A DNA stretch of 64,000 nucleotides from Phytoseiulus persimilis (lineage: Eukaryota; Arthropoda; Arachnida; Mesostigmata; Phytoseiidae), in assembly GCA_037576195.1 (NCBI GenBank), contig CM075104.1:14276211-14340210 (forward strand), written 5' to 3'. Position numbers and translations under genes: made by a program. Below are positions 21,543 through 33,022 of this stretch, in pieces. The stretch's first letter is position 1. Each line of letters opens with the position of its first letter. The notes below the pieces were generated by a model. It saw nothing but the letters and a program-made list of their open reading frames with translations, did not search any database and had not been told where the DNA came from.

Positions 21543-23579
21543 CATATTCTTTTGACACGAACCGCTGCGAAGCTTCCTTTCTCAAACTCCAAATCGCGGT
21601 GTCTGATGCCAAATCGTTCATCTGATAAAAGTCTCTCCTGTATTGAGTTTCATCCACCATCCACTCCCACCTTGCACTCCGGCATCGACCAGCTCCCGGA
21701 GAGGTATAAGGACCTGTCACTCGTGGCGCTTCCACCCGTTCGCAAAAAGAAGAGAGCTTCAGATATTGAAAGACGTTGTCACTCGTTCTCAAGTCACAAT
21801 GACAGTGTGCGACTTATCTCTGAAGCTTCGAATGGATCGTCTCTGTCTCGCGGAGAACGGAGCTGGAGAGTGCAGGATTAGAGATGCGAATTCCAGAGCT
21901 TCTCCCGTGAAAGTGAAGAGGAAAACAGAGGAACAGGAAGGGAAACAAGGAAAAGAAAAGAGAACGCCATCACTTCCTCCACGGATGCCGCTTGCTATCG
22001 AAGTTGTTCTCTTTGACTTTCATTCCTTTTCCTCAAATCACGTTCTCGCAGCTGTCGCAGGGTCCCAAGTTCGGCGGTCGAACAGGCAGTGGCCGCAGAG
22101 GACAAAGTCACGAGGGCCCATATGCGATCCGTACTCTCTTCGAACCCGCCCCTTCCGTTTCCGACGCTTGCCGGCTCGAAAATCTCATCGATGGAAAAAT
22201 ATTGTGCGGGAACCGCTAGCGTGTTCCTCCGCGAGCGAAACCTACGAGCTCCTCGCCCGTCGTTTCTCCCTGCTCCTCATCTTCCCCGTTTCCCGTGGCG
22301 ACCCTCACACTTACGTGTCTTCGTTAGAGCGTCAGGTGCGTAAATTGGTCTGGCGCCCTCACCGCCGCTTCTGAATCTCTTCCCTCCCGGTCCAAGAATC
22401 TGAAGTTGATGAACCCTTGAGAGCGAAACCGGACTGGGAGAAAGGATAACGCTTGGTACTTGGTTGCGAGTGAAGCTGCTGAGCTTCGAGGACCTGGGCG
22501 AGAAGGAAGAGCGTTCCCTCATGCACGTCAATCGATGCAGACATCCTGAGTCTTCGGAGAGGAGGAAGCGAGCCCGGTGGTTCACCGACAGAAACTCACG
22601 CACTCCAGGCATCATCAGAGCCCGTGGCGCTGCCTCCCCTCGAAGATAGCCTACTGTGCATGAAACATTCTCTCAATGTCTCTGACAGTATACGAGCAAA
22701 ACTTATTGGTGGTTTGACGAGTGCGGCGAACTGCTAGTTAGCAGTGAACTGCAGCCGCGACAGTAGGGGCAACTGCCGTATGTTCCACCAGAAAAAAGTT
22801 GTTGGTCGTGAAAATGTTGACGACGTCCTCTGTCACAGCGATCGACTTCACGATCGCTTGCGAAATTGGGAAAGTTTCGTTTTCCTTCTCGTACACTTCC
22901 TCTCTCTCCCCTTCTCCTCCTTAGTGTTCTGGCTACAAGCAATCGAGAGGCGGAAAACTCAGTGAATGGCTTCATGTTGTACTGTTCGGCTTGCTCGGCC
23001 ACCGTACACGCTAGAACAGGGTCCGAAGAGAAGGCGTTTACGAGCACACTCCATAAAACTCGAATTCAGCTCCGATGAGGACCGCAGCCGTCGACGTAGA
23101 AATTTAACGTCACCCACCACTCTGACGCAGGACCAGGGTTAAATGCGTGTCTCTCATTCACGTTTGAGGCCGGCTACCCGCTAACCGACCAGCCAGCCGC
23201 GTAGCCCGTTAGCGGGCGGCGAAAATACCGGTCTCTCGCTATCTGCGATAACGGCACGAAGAGTACTGAACTCAATTCCGAGCATTACGGACTTTCTGGA
23301 CGTGATGCGAATTTCGGATCAGTTCTCTCGGCTTTCTAGTCACTGCGCGTATCGACAGGATCGGTTCGTCGGTCAGGCAGGGGGCTCTTACGTTCTGCGT
23401 CCGAGTGGACCAGATCAGGCGATCGGGCTCTGAATTTCCAGCTCAACGATTTCGAAACTAACTGGGGTGTCTGGGCTTCTGATGCGTGCTCGCTCTGCTC
23501 GTGCGGAATCCTCACAGGAGTCTGGAAGGTCTTTGAACTTGGGGCTTCGACTTGAGAGCCGGGATTGAGTTCCTCAAGC
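21543..23579. other. no supported gene; inverted repeat at 23.2 kb
   Basis: The longest plus frame of the window (243 codons, 21643-22374) starts on TTG and competes with another open plus frame in the same stretch, so it is not called. A cruciform-like inverted repeat lies at 23169-23220. Confidence 0.28.
23169..23220. repeat. inverted repeat around CCCGCTAAC
   Basis: CCCGCTAAC at 23177-23185 pairs with GTTAGCGGG at 23208-23216. Outside it GCCG (23169-23172) pairs with CGGC (23217-23220), leaving a four-base bulge. Both arms carry the octamer CCGCTAAC that recurs nearby. Confidence 0.8.
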
Positions 23580-23966
23580 TCAAACGTTTGGCTCGAGCGC
23601 GATTGCCATCAACAGAGTCTCATAAGAGACGGTCAAAACGATCTGCTGATTCTTAAAATTTCCCATCGAGAATCTCGAGCAGACTGATGTAAGTCTCTTG
23701 ATGGGAAGCGAATCCGGAGCTCGCGGAACTCCAGTTGGCCACTGCGTGCCTCGCAGTTCTGCTGCGTTATCCAACTCGTAGGCTGAGTTCAGCACACGGT
23801 GTGCACTCCCTCGATCGATGTGGAGGCCGATCGAAGAGGGCCCTGCGAGAGGTTGGCTGACAGACGCTCGGCCGAGTGCGGATACATAATTGTTTTTGAT
23901 TCTAGCTCCCCTGTGTCTGATCTTGGACGCCTCTGATCTAACGCCTCCGATTCTTATGCGCCTCAT
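23580..23966 (-). CDS. weak candidate ORF, 128 residues
   Basis: ATG-started minus frame with a basic N-terminus (MRRIRIGGVRSEASKIRHRG) and a more hydrophobic end (QQIVLTVSYETLLMAIALE). Composition is better than background, but there is no motif, no clear splice partner, and the length is within chance. Confidence 0.25.
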   Translation of the reverse strand: MRRIRIGGVRSEASKIRHRGARIKNNYVSALGRASVSQPLAGPSSIGLHIDRGSAHRVLNSAYELDNAAELRGTQWPTGVPRAPDSLPIKRLTSVCSRFSMGNFKNQQIVLTVSYETLLMAIALEPNV

Positions 23967-24484
23967 TATTTCTGTGCCAATGCACTTTCATCCCTGCTTG
24001 GTCAGCACGTAAACTGAATTCCGTCGTCGACCTTACGTGCTTAGGTTGTTTTGCTGCATGGAAGCGTTAGAGCGAACTGGCCGTCCACTGGTCGCAAGCC
24101 AAACTTCGCTGCCGCAATCCAAGCTATGAACTACTCACGTGTAAAATGAAGCCACGGGATCTAGGAGTTTTGTGCCGCCACGAATCCAAGTTCGAGTGAA
24201 GCAACCGTAGATTAAAATCTTGAATGCAACATTCGTCCGCGAGGAAGCAACACTCAAGATGACTTTCGGAGCGCACTGACTGAGTGCTGTTCCTCGCGTT
24301 CCAAAGACCTGTGTTCGCTTGAGCAGAGCTGCGCGCTCTTTGAAATTCTGCGAGTGAGCCCAGGAACACATTTCCTTCCATCCAGCAAACTCCGGTTGAG
24401 AGAAGCATATGTTCCAGCTGACTTTCTCCTCCAGCCGTCCTTCCCGCTACATCCTGTGCCAGCCAGTGCTCTTATTAAGTATAT

Positions 24485-24829
24485 CTAATGAGGACAGTGA
24501 TCTCCTTCGGGATATCCGAGCGGGCGGAGGAAATACGAAAGCAGCGGCTTCGATCCGAGGAGCAGGTAGATTTCTCGTGATAAGTCACTGACTATACACT
24601 GGCAAAGAACGTAGCGCGGAAAATGAACTCTCTGTCCTCCCCCATCTGTCGCACTGAAAACGATGTCTCTATTCGCCGCGCGGACCAGTTCAGACCAATG
24701 TGGAGTTGAACCACTTGAATCGTTGATGCCCTCGTCGAGCTTCCTATGACTTTTTGTCACCAAGGTTTCTGAAATCTCCGTCAGCTCAGTTTCCTTTGGC
24801 TCGCAGATCAAAGGAAGATGAGACAAACC
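24485..24829 (-). CDS. candidate terminal exon, 114 residues
   Basis: On the minus strand an AT-rich stretch ending ATTCGCAG (AG at 24831-24830) precedes 114 codons in phase 0 and a TAG at 24487-24485. The first half is rich in Glu, Thr and Lys (CEPKETELTEISETLVTKSH); the second half is hydrophobic (REIYLLLGSKPLLSYFL). It would join 24889-25452 across a 59-base AT-rich intron in matching phase 0. No family recognised. Confidence 0.32.
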   Translation of the reverse strand, partial: GLSHLPLICEPKETELTEISETLVTKSHRKLDEGINDSSGSTPHWSELVRAANRDIVFSATDGGGQRVHFPRYVLCQCIVSDLSREIYLLLGSKPLLSYFLRPLGYPEGDHCPH

Positions 24830-24888
24830 CTGCGAATATATATGAACATGTGTACAATGTATGGGTGTAAAATATGTGGAATCAGAAC

Positions 24889-25452
24889 GTCGATCGATTT
24901 GCCGGATTTCGAACTGAAGAGCTCGAGCAGAGTTGAGTTTGAGAGGAATTCCTGAGAGAAATTCGACGATTTTCCGCTGTTAGAGGTTGTGAGGGTTTCC
25001 ATCGGAAACGAGGATGGCCAGGTCATATTCCAGAGGTCGTTTGAATCGCAAAGTTCAGGACAAGCCTTGCACACTCGCGCCCGAAACACCATGGGGTCGA
25101 CACGAACAGTACTCTCTATAGAAAGTGTGCTCTCCGATCGAAACGCGAGAAATAGATTTCTACGCCATCTTACATCTGAGCGGATGTGTGTGTGAGCAGA
25201 GCTATGACCGTAGCTTTCCTCCACTAAGCTCCAACGAAGCGGATCGAAGTCGACCTCGCTAGAGAAGTCACTTAGAAATGCAGAGCTTGTTTCATCCTCG
25301 AGACTCTCTCCATCCCTCGCTCTGTGAGTTTGCTCTCCCCTCCTTTCAGTCGGACCTTGAAGACAAAATGGAGGCTCAGAAGGGCGCGGTAGACAAAGGG
25401 TTGGTAGCGGCAGGAGCAGCGACGGTGAAGGCAGCGGCGGCGGTGGCAGCAT
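24889..25452 (-). CDS. candidate upstream exon, 188 residues
   Basis: ATG at 25452 (weak context) opens a frame that begins Pro/Leu-rich (LLLPLPTLCLP), continues through an acidic Ser-rich part (DGESLEDETSSAFLSDFSSE) and a Cys-containing segment (RVCKACPELCDSNDLW), and reaches a weak donor (GAC followed by GTTCTG) in phase 0. Its first 30 codons are exactly antisense to the + exon candidate 25350-25465, so at most one is likely right over that part. The true 5' end may lie inside this range. Confidence 0.25.
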
Positions 25453-25465
25453 TGAACCGACTCGA
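25350..25465 (+). CDS. candidate first coding exon
   Basis: A strong acceptor (CTCTCCCCTCCTTTCAG) precedes an 18-base leader and an ATG at 25368 in ideal context (AAAATGG). The frame encodes about 32 residues, Ala-rich after a charged start (MEAQKGAVDKGLVAAGA), and ends at a good donor (CTCGA followed by GTGAGG), phase 2, overlapping an in-frame TGA. This is a canonical exon in signals, though the Ala codons come from a GCG/GCA-rich tract. It overlaps the minus-strand candidate 24889-25452. Confidence 0.3.
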
Positions 25466-28174
25466 GTGAGGCATTCCTCTTTTCTGCTAGCGCTGGCCGG
25501 CCGACTAGCAACTGGCTCCGTTCTCTCTGGTTAACTTCATTTCTGATTGTTCTATTGTGGACTCGGGCCGCCCGCCTCCCGCCGCCGACCCGCCAGCCAA
25601 CCGCCCGCCCGCCTGCTCGCCGCTAACTCGGTTAAGTGCCTTGTAAACGAATAACACCACAACTGCCGAAGCGCCGTCCCCCCTAAGGCCACCACAAGCA
25701 GAAGCAGTACCAGCTACAGCGTGGTTTCGCACACTCGAGGACTGCCTACCGCCAAGGAGTGCAGCGCGAGCGGAACCCTGAAAAGGGTCTCCGAGGCTTT
25801 GACGTCTCTCTATTGTGCTAGCTGGCGGACATTTCTCCACTTAGAGTTCTCGTGTTGAGCGGATGTGGTTCGGAATGCGTCAAGGCGATTCTCTGTGTTC
25901 TTTCGCCTTGACCAACCCTCCACGAGCGAACAAGTCGCTGTCAATCGGCCCTTCTGGCCTCAAGTTCTCATGAGGCAGACACAGCGTAACCGTCGGCTGG
26001 AGTCACGGTTCGGCTGTTTTCAAGGAGTTCTCCAATATGGAAGCATGATGATTAATTCGTTGTCAAACGTGAAGTAGAAAAATCGTTTGACTCCAGCACA
26101 CAGCTGAGCTCACATTAGGCGATCGTGTCCGGTTTCCGAGCGGATCGGCCGCTAACTTAGCGGCTTCTCACAGTCAAGCCGCTGCTACCGCGAGGGAGAG
26201 AGTGTTCTCATATCATCGGGACATCTTCCTGAACTATCTTTCTCTTCGAATCCGAACTGCCAAGCCTGGAGGGATAGGAGATCCCTTGAGGGCCGTGACC
26301 GGGACTGAGTCCTTCTCGGACCTTCTAGCCGTCCGTGGTTGCAGCTCCGTTAGAATCCGAGTTCATGAACCTTTCGCTAGTGAAATCAGATATGAAAGTA
26401 GGTGGATCGCGTTCTCTCGCTGCAGGATCTGGTCACGGTGTTGAGGCTATCCTTCTTCATGCAAATTCCAGAACTCGAGCCTGAAGCGAAGTTTCTCCCC
26501 GCGGTCCCTCCGGAAACACCCCGGTGGAGATTCAAATAAGCCCGGTGAACAGAACGAATGGGCGGACGGTGAGCCTGGCTCCTGTTTTGTATTGGGTTAG
26601 CCCGGACGAAGCGACGAGCTGACTGACGATCGAGGGAAGCTTACGGAACGAGTCAGGCGTGAAGCGGAGAAGCGTTTATTGAGCCCAGCTGAGAGCGAAC
26701 AGGCTGTAAATTGTTTTCACTCAATCCTGACCTTCAGTGCTGTCCTCGTTGAGCCAACTGGATTCCATCATGCTCCTCAGCAAAAACTCTACGACCCACC
26801 TCACTGGTAGCGCACGCTCAGCGCCCAGCAAAGTTTGCCAGTTTCAACGAACGAGAAAAAACTTGTTTGATGAACACATTACGGCATGGCCGTTGCTACT
26901 TCTGCACAGCGAGTCGGGAGCTTAATTCCCAGTTGCTGCTCCGACGAGTTTCATTATTCGTGTTTGTCGGAATAGTGCGAGGCAAGCGAGAAATTTTGTC
27001 AACGTCAAACACTGCTAACTTCGTCGGGGCATGAAGTGTCTCGAGGCTGTTGTGCGGACGAGACCCCGCAACGCGATGATGGAGGAGTGACGCCGATCAT
27101 TGGTCGAACTGCGCTTTGTCTTTGACGTTTCGTGCCCCCGGCCTTTGTGTGCGGCAGCGTTTCCGGCGACGAATTCCGATGTCGACAAGTAGAATGGGAT
27201 TGATTTGATTTGGGACTGTGTGTTGCCACCCTCGCCGTCGACGATCCCCTGGCGCTAACGCACTGTTTGAAGAGTTAGCAACGGAGCCGGCCATCCGACT
27301 TCCCGCGGGCTCAAGGCCGAAGAGATCTACGCGAGGCTGAGCGGCGCGCAACGTGACGGAGTGCGCGCGCAAAACGACGACCGCTAGCAGGAAACTGTTA
27401 GCGGGCCCGTATGTGCGACTTGCTCGCTAATCTTATCTAAATGGCCAGGTCTAACAGCAATGATGGATTTGGCTGGCCAAGCGCCGTTGGGATGCCGTCC
27501 CTACTCATATTGGTTACTGCTCCCGCGCTTATTCCTCTCCTCTGCACCCTCAGAGTGCCACTCGGCTGCGAGCAACGAAGCAGGCCGCTTTTCCGCTCGC
27601 TGCCCCCGCAGCAGCTGGCCCGACTTTGCTAATCTCATTCGTGCATGTGGCATGATATTTCCCGCAAAATCAGCGACCAGACTCGTGCGCAGCTCGGGAC
27701 AACAGCCGAAAGCACGCACAGGTTTCCGAGGCTCATCCAGACGCGTATCATAACACGCAGCTGGCCTTTGACGTCTTATTGGCGGTCTCTGTCGACGTTT
27801 GCGTCATGTCTACCCTCGGTGCTTCGGTTGGCGGTCGGGAATCGCCGCCGTCGACTCCCACCAGTGGTAGAGTGACAACTGCAACTTTCGAACGAGAGCA
27901 ACCTCGTTAGACCGCCACTGAACTGCCTTGACGAGTTTGGTTGGGCTAGCGAACGACCGCTGACCGTCTTCTGGGCAATTTGTACTCCAGTCGGGGATGA
28001 ATTCGTTCGTGCTTCGCATCCATAGAGCCGGGCGGTAGGGCTGTGGGTGCTCGGGTCGTTTTGCGGAACTGCCGACGTAACCGAGGTCCTGGCTAACGTC
28101 AACAATGCAACTGAGGAGGAACGGGGGAGGGGGAGGGCCGTGGGAGGACGAAAGAAAAAACTCGCGCAGGCCGT
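25466..28174. other. no supported gene; C-rich tract and CCGCTAAC copies
   Basis: A very C-rich, CpG-containing stretch lies at 25565-25625. CCGCTAAC or its complement occurs at 25620, 26149 and 27397. Open frames are short. This could be a promoter or regulatory region, by inference only. Confidence 0.3.
25565..25625. promoter_or_regulatory. C-rich, CpG-containing tract
   Basis: Nearly unbroken C and G with several CCCGCC units on the + strand, next to a candidate first exon and a CCGCTAAC copy. GC-rich boxes like this are often promoter-proximal, but no TATA box or initiator can be paired with it. Confidence 0.2.
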
Positions 28175-28211
28175 ATGAGCAGGGAGTTTAACACGATGCC
28201 ATCTATTTCAG
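28175..28211 (+). CDS. weak candidate first coding exon
   Basis: ATG at 28175 opens 12 codons (MSREFNTMPSIS plus one base) to a strong donor (TTTCAG followed by GTAAGC). The same TTTCAG could instead be an acceptor, which makes the reading ambiguous. Confidence 0.15.
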
Positions 28212-29861
28212 GTAAGCCTCTCTCGCCTAATCCGCAGCCTAGTTCCTACGAGGGTCTTCGGCTGTCATTACCGACCACCACGCGACCGTACCGGCTGAGG
28301 AATGAAGAAAACCGGCGATGGCGACTAACGCCGGCTCCGCATCTTAAGCGAGAATCCAAGACAAATCCCTCGAGGCCTCTCGTAACGTTCACCGTTCTCC
28401 AGCGGATGTCCTACATCTCTCTTCCGACGGCCAGCAATGGCCCGCTGTATATTGGAATCTGAATCGTTTGCGGAACCCGAGCTTCCTCCGCGGGTCCTTC
28501 AGTAAACAATTCCGCTCAGGGGTACCGAGGAGCTTCCAGCTGGCGGAGCCGTGCCCGTGGCTCCGCGGCGGGTGTTCCTAATTGTGACATCGTGCTCCAA
28601 CAGGGTCTTCAACAACAGCAGCTACGACAACAAGGATCAGTTACGATAGCAGCAACAAGAGACGGGCCGCCACGCTAAAGGAAGCCGCGCTTGCTGGTTT
28701 CCAACACTTCTTCCCACGCGAACCGCTTCCCGTTCCGTGGGGTTCGTTACTTGATTCATCGTTCCGTTAATGACCGAGCCGACCGAGAGATCGACGCGAC
28801 GAGACACACGGACCAGCGGAAGCCATTTCGCCTTTCCATGCTGCTCGGTCGCCCGTGTTTTCTTGCTGCGAACGCCCCCTCTTCATCAATGAACAAACAA
28901 TCGCGCCGCTAATCGCCGGTGAATAGCCTTCATTATGTGGCAGCTACGAATCGGAGGGACGCCCAGCCGACTTTCAGGAGCTCAGCCACGGGGCTAATCA
29001 GTTTCCGTTCGAGCGGCTTACCTTGGATAGAGCTGTCCACGACTCGCGAAGAATTTATTCATGCGATCAGGAGAGCATCCGATAATGCAGACAAAGAGCC
29101 GACCGAATGTTTGACCAAGCGAGCCATGGTTGTGGCCAAGGGTTCAAGCCTCGGGTTCACAGCATATGCGGGACACAGCAGCCGGCTCTAAATGAGGAAC
29201 ATCGAGTGGCCGTTTGTCGATCGATCGATCCAGAACCCGCGCATCTCGATCCCGAGATCACGGATGGGAACCGACTCACCCACGGAGCAGGGGGGAGGGA
29301 TGGGCAAAAAGGTCTCGCTCCATGAACTTTATCCGGCTCTTGGGGCTCTGTTACGAGGATCATGATTTGTCTGTTCTGTTGATTCCCTCTTGCCCCAGAG
29401 ACGGGGTTGAATTGCCTCCTCCCCCTCTACGCCGAAAGAGCGCCCTCTCCCAAAATATAGAGAAGAATAGCCCTCTCCACAGAGATGGCTCGGAAGTGTC
29501 CCTCTCCCCTCATGATCGGAATTTCGCCGACCGTCCACGGGAAAAACTTGGCACGCCCTCCCTTTATAAGACACCTGGAGGTTCACGCTGAGTATGTTCG
29601 AGCAACGAGTCACCATTGTTTTTGAGGGAACCCATGTGGGCCCGTATCGCTGCACATCAAGGCCAAGCACAAGCGAATGTCACCACCGAATAGAATCGTC
29701 CTCGTGTGCGATGGCTCGGAGGTTTTTGTCGCATGAGAAATTTGCGCCATTCCTTTCGCTCGTCCAGTCCGTCGCAAACAACGCTGGAGCGGAAGAAGCT
29801 GTCCTCCATGAGAGCCTGCTCGACTCACCCGCTCGCTTCGGCTTTGCCGTTCTTCTCATGA
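28212..29861. other. no supported gene
   Basis: Short frames only. A TCGA repeat (29218-29231) is the sole pattern seen. Confidence 0.35.
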
Positions 29862-30581
29862 TTAATAAGCTATAGCCGACTGTCCAGATCGCGTCTTCAC
29901 TGATGCTCGCGACAACGACGACGACGATCGCAGCGACAGGATCTGTATCTTGGGACTCGCAGCCAATAACCCCGCGAGTGAGGGAGTCAAGCAGCCAACC
30001 AGACGAGAGCAGACATTCGGTCGACCGGCTGACCGGCTAAATAGTGGAGTCTCTATCTGAGGAGGATGCTTTCGAGGAGACACCGGCCGACTCGTTGCAG
30101 TGGTGGGTAGCGTGGGCGGTCGAAGGAGATACCACTCGCCCTCCTTTCCGGCATTAGAAATGGAAGAAAAGGCTTCCGGCAGGGAGCTTCCTTGTTTCCA
30201 TCGAATCATTTGTGCAGACCGCTTGCGCTGCCGTTTCCCCAGTCCCGCAAAGCCTTCGTCGCATCCCCGTTCGCCCTGCACCGAACTCGCTCGGCTTCCC
30301 GTAGCTTGTTTGGGATTCCTGTTGGGGTGCTTTCGACCACGGCTCTGGCTCCAACTGGCGTTGCTGTCCTGCTTCGACTCTCCCCCTATTACTACGGCGT
30401 CGGTTTTCTTTTGATTCGGGGCGGCCTTGCAGGTCCCCAAGAGCGGGAGGATTAGAGGGAGGGGGACTTGCGTTGATGCCGTTGCTTCAGAGTAGAGCTC
30501 ACAACGAACAACGGAAGCGGTGGCTTCGATTCGCCAACCGACGTTATCGGACGAAAGCAAACAGTAGCTTCCAGTTTTCAT
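29862..30581 (-). CDS. candidate ORF, 239 residues
   Basis: The longest ATG-started minus frame here. A hydrophobic part (QVPLPLILPLLGTC) at about residues 38-51 is followed by a long basic, Ser/Gln/Asn-rich region with KRQRKR. The last third is Pro/Ser/Leu-rich. Start context is weak (T at -3). It has no domain and its length is near the chance limit for the window, so it may be spurious. Confidence 0.2.
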   Translation of the reverse strand: MKTGSYCLLSSDNVGWRIEATASVVRCELYSEATASTQVPLPLILPLLGTCKAAPNQKKTDAVVIGGESKQDSNASWSQSRGRKHPNRNPKQATGSRASSVQGERGCDEGFAGLGKRQRKRSAQMIRWKQGSSLPEAFSSISNAGKEGEWYLLRPPTLPTTATSRPVSPRKHPPQIETPLFSRSAGRPNVCSRLVGCLTPSLAGLLAASPKIQILSLRSSSSLSRASVKTRSGQSAIAY

Positions 30582-33022
30582 TCATCCCCGATCCGGGAAC
30601 TCCGCAAAGCATGACAGAAACGGTGTCCGTCGAGGCCATCGAACCGTCGCTGCTCTGGAAGATCGGAGCGAGTGCCGACGTGAAGTGAGCCGTTTCGTCA
30701 TCGCATGTTCTCTGTTCCTCTAATGACAGGTTTCGGGAAGTTCGGTCACATAGACATCAAATTCGCGAGAATGTAAAGAACAGTATCCGTGCATAGGAAA
30801 AGAGGGGGGCTCAAATCAAGACCATGTGGACGTTGGCTGTGATCATGGTCCCGATGATGACAACGTTCCAATGTTTAACGTCGCAGCGGGGCCACCATTA
30901 AGCGAGCCGGTCGGTCGGTCGGCCCTTCTCGTCCCGCCAGTCAGTAACAACAGACACCGCCGTGGTGGTGGTCTTCATCGGTCGAATGCCGAGAACGAAC
31001 GAACGAGTGGACGAACGGACAGACTGGAGATAAGTGGATTCCTCCGCTGCTCCCGACGCAGAAACTTCATAAGATCCAGATATTCGACGGCAATTAAAGC
31101 TAAAAACTCAAGCGGACAGGAGGGATCACATTGCGACTCCAATAGGAGCCCCCTTCTCTCAAATTGCTCGCTCAGAAATTCGGGTTGAGCGGTCGGGTTG
31201 ACAACTTTCGAAATTCGCTTGAACTGGCTCGGCGGTGGAGGGAAATCGGGTCTCGTCAGGTTTTCAATTTCGCGCTCACCGTCAACCATGAATGTCGAAT
31301 GCCCTCTGGTCCAACGGCCAAATGAGTTAGACACGAAGCGGTGTTTCAATTCGATGTGTCGGATTCGAGTTTAATCGGTCGCTGGATTTGATGCACGACT
31401 CGGGGTTGTTCACACCAAGCGAGCTTCCAGCGACCAGAAAATGTATTAATCAAGAACTGTTTGACTGACTAACCCACCCGACGAGCGGCCGAGCGGCGGA
31501 ACAAGCGGGCCGTCATTCGAGCCGACATCCGAGATGGCAGGGAGGCAATCGTGGTGTGCACTTGCGAAGAAAGAAGTCACAAGGTGTCAAGCATCGTATC
31601 ATTGACCGCAAGCGAGACGGAATCTTTCGTCCAGAAATGGACGAAAGGTCACGCCATTCGTCTCGGTTGTCTCCTTTTGACGACATAACACAACTCATTC
31701 TGCTGGTCGTGGTGGTGGTGGTTGTGCCGCCGCTGCCATACGCGCTGTGTGTATGAACGCTGTTCTAGAAACCGAATCCGGTCATGGCGCGCTCGATCCG
31801 TTTGTGGCGTCCTGCTTGTCTGATCGTTGAGTGGCTACGATTTGATTACGAATAGCTCCGACTGCTCCCTATTAACATAACGAGTGATTTAGGCGAGCCG
31901 CTCCGGTCCGTTGGTTGGTTTCTCGATTGTGTCACTCATTTGCAACTTGTCAAAATCTGTGATTCCACCATGAGAGGAGCGATAACCGCGGATCGCTCGC
32001 GGGTCAGCCCGCTCGATCAAGCAGCGTCTCGGTACTGTTCGTGTTTTCCATCCGGAAAATGTTTGCGCTGTAGTCGTCATTCAAGCCAGCGAGCCGCAGG
32101 TCGTTAAATATTTTACTGCTATGGAGAACATCGGTGGCGTACGTGAACTCGTTTCGCTCGACGCTCATGGCTCCTGCTGCACTTTTAAGCTTTTGAGTCA
32201 AACGAGTGGTCCATGTTCAATCTCTCGACACGATCTACTTGCGCGCCTCATTAGAGCGACACGGCCTTTATGAGATTTCCCTCCGTCCGCCATCGATTTC
32301 CTCCGGGCACGACTGCTCGCACTTTTCTGATGCGCTCACCTGCATGGAGAGCTTTGGTGGGAGCAGATTTCCACGCGTCACTCTCCTGGCGCACTTATCG
32401 CCGTGAGATCGCAAACGACGGTGTGACAACCCTGCCACTTCCTCGAGCAGAACGCTGATATGAGATTCGATTGCGCTCATTGCAGTTCATAAATGTCTCG
32501 TCACTTAGCGTTTGAGTGAGCGACCAAACGATCGGCGTTGACAGCCTCCTGAGGAAGGGCATCATTCTCGATAAGGAGTGTTGAATTGATAACATTCTTT
32601 CGATTGCCCGGATGGATTATTCTCGTGAGCACACGGAGCAGAGACGGAATTCGTGACCCGCGTCATGATCGAGAATACTCTGGGATTTTCTCGTCGAGAA
32701 GTTGACTTCCAATTCCGGACGGGTCAGGAGGTATGCCGCGCATGTCTGGGGTAGGTCAGCATTCCGCGAGGAGGCGAAAATTCCGGAGGGCACCGAGCGG
32801 CTGGTCTGTTTTCTTGGCCGACGCACGGCCGAACCATCTCCCTCGAAGTTCTCCCGATGCTGCTCTGCCTTGTGACCACAACGTCGTCGTCGACGATGGC
32901 TGCTGCGACCGCCGTCATTTTGTTCTTCTTCTTCTTGTAGTTGTCATCGTCTATGTCATTGTTGTTGGTGGTGGTGTTCGGTGTCTAAAAGAGGAGATAG
33001 TCGACGGAGCACGGAGAGAAAG
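30582..33022. other. no supported gene; GAAA-loop hairpin
   Basis: Contains a short perfect hairpin at 31624-31647 and a (CGGT)n run near 30907-30922. A 12-base match to miR-1 at 30769-30780 has no hairpin partner and was rejected. Confidence 0.3.
31624..31647. repeat. 10-bp inverted repeat with GAAA loop
   Basis: CTTTCGTCCA at 31624-31633 is the exact reverse complement of TGGACGAAAG at 31638-31647, separated by GAAA. Confidence 0.85.

Noticed and set aside
21643-22374. Longest + frame, 243 codons
   Set aside because: It opens on TTG, not ATG, overlaps other open frames, is Arg/Ser/Pro-rich, and its length is near the chance maximum.
27250-27430. Possible promoter around GCTAAC/GTTAGC words
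   Set aside because: No TATA box, initiator or first exon can be tied to it; only the octamer clustering is reported.
30769-30780. GAATGTAAAGAA matches part of miR-1
   Set aside because: No complementary arm within 100 bases, and the flanks differ from miR-1.
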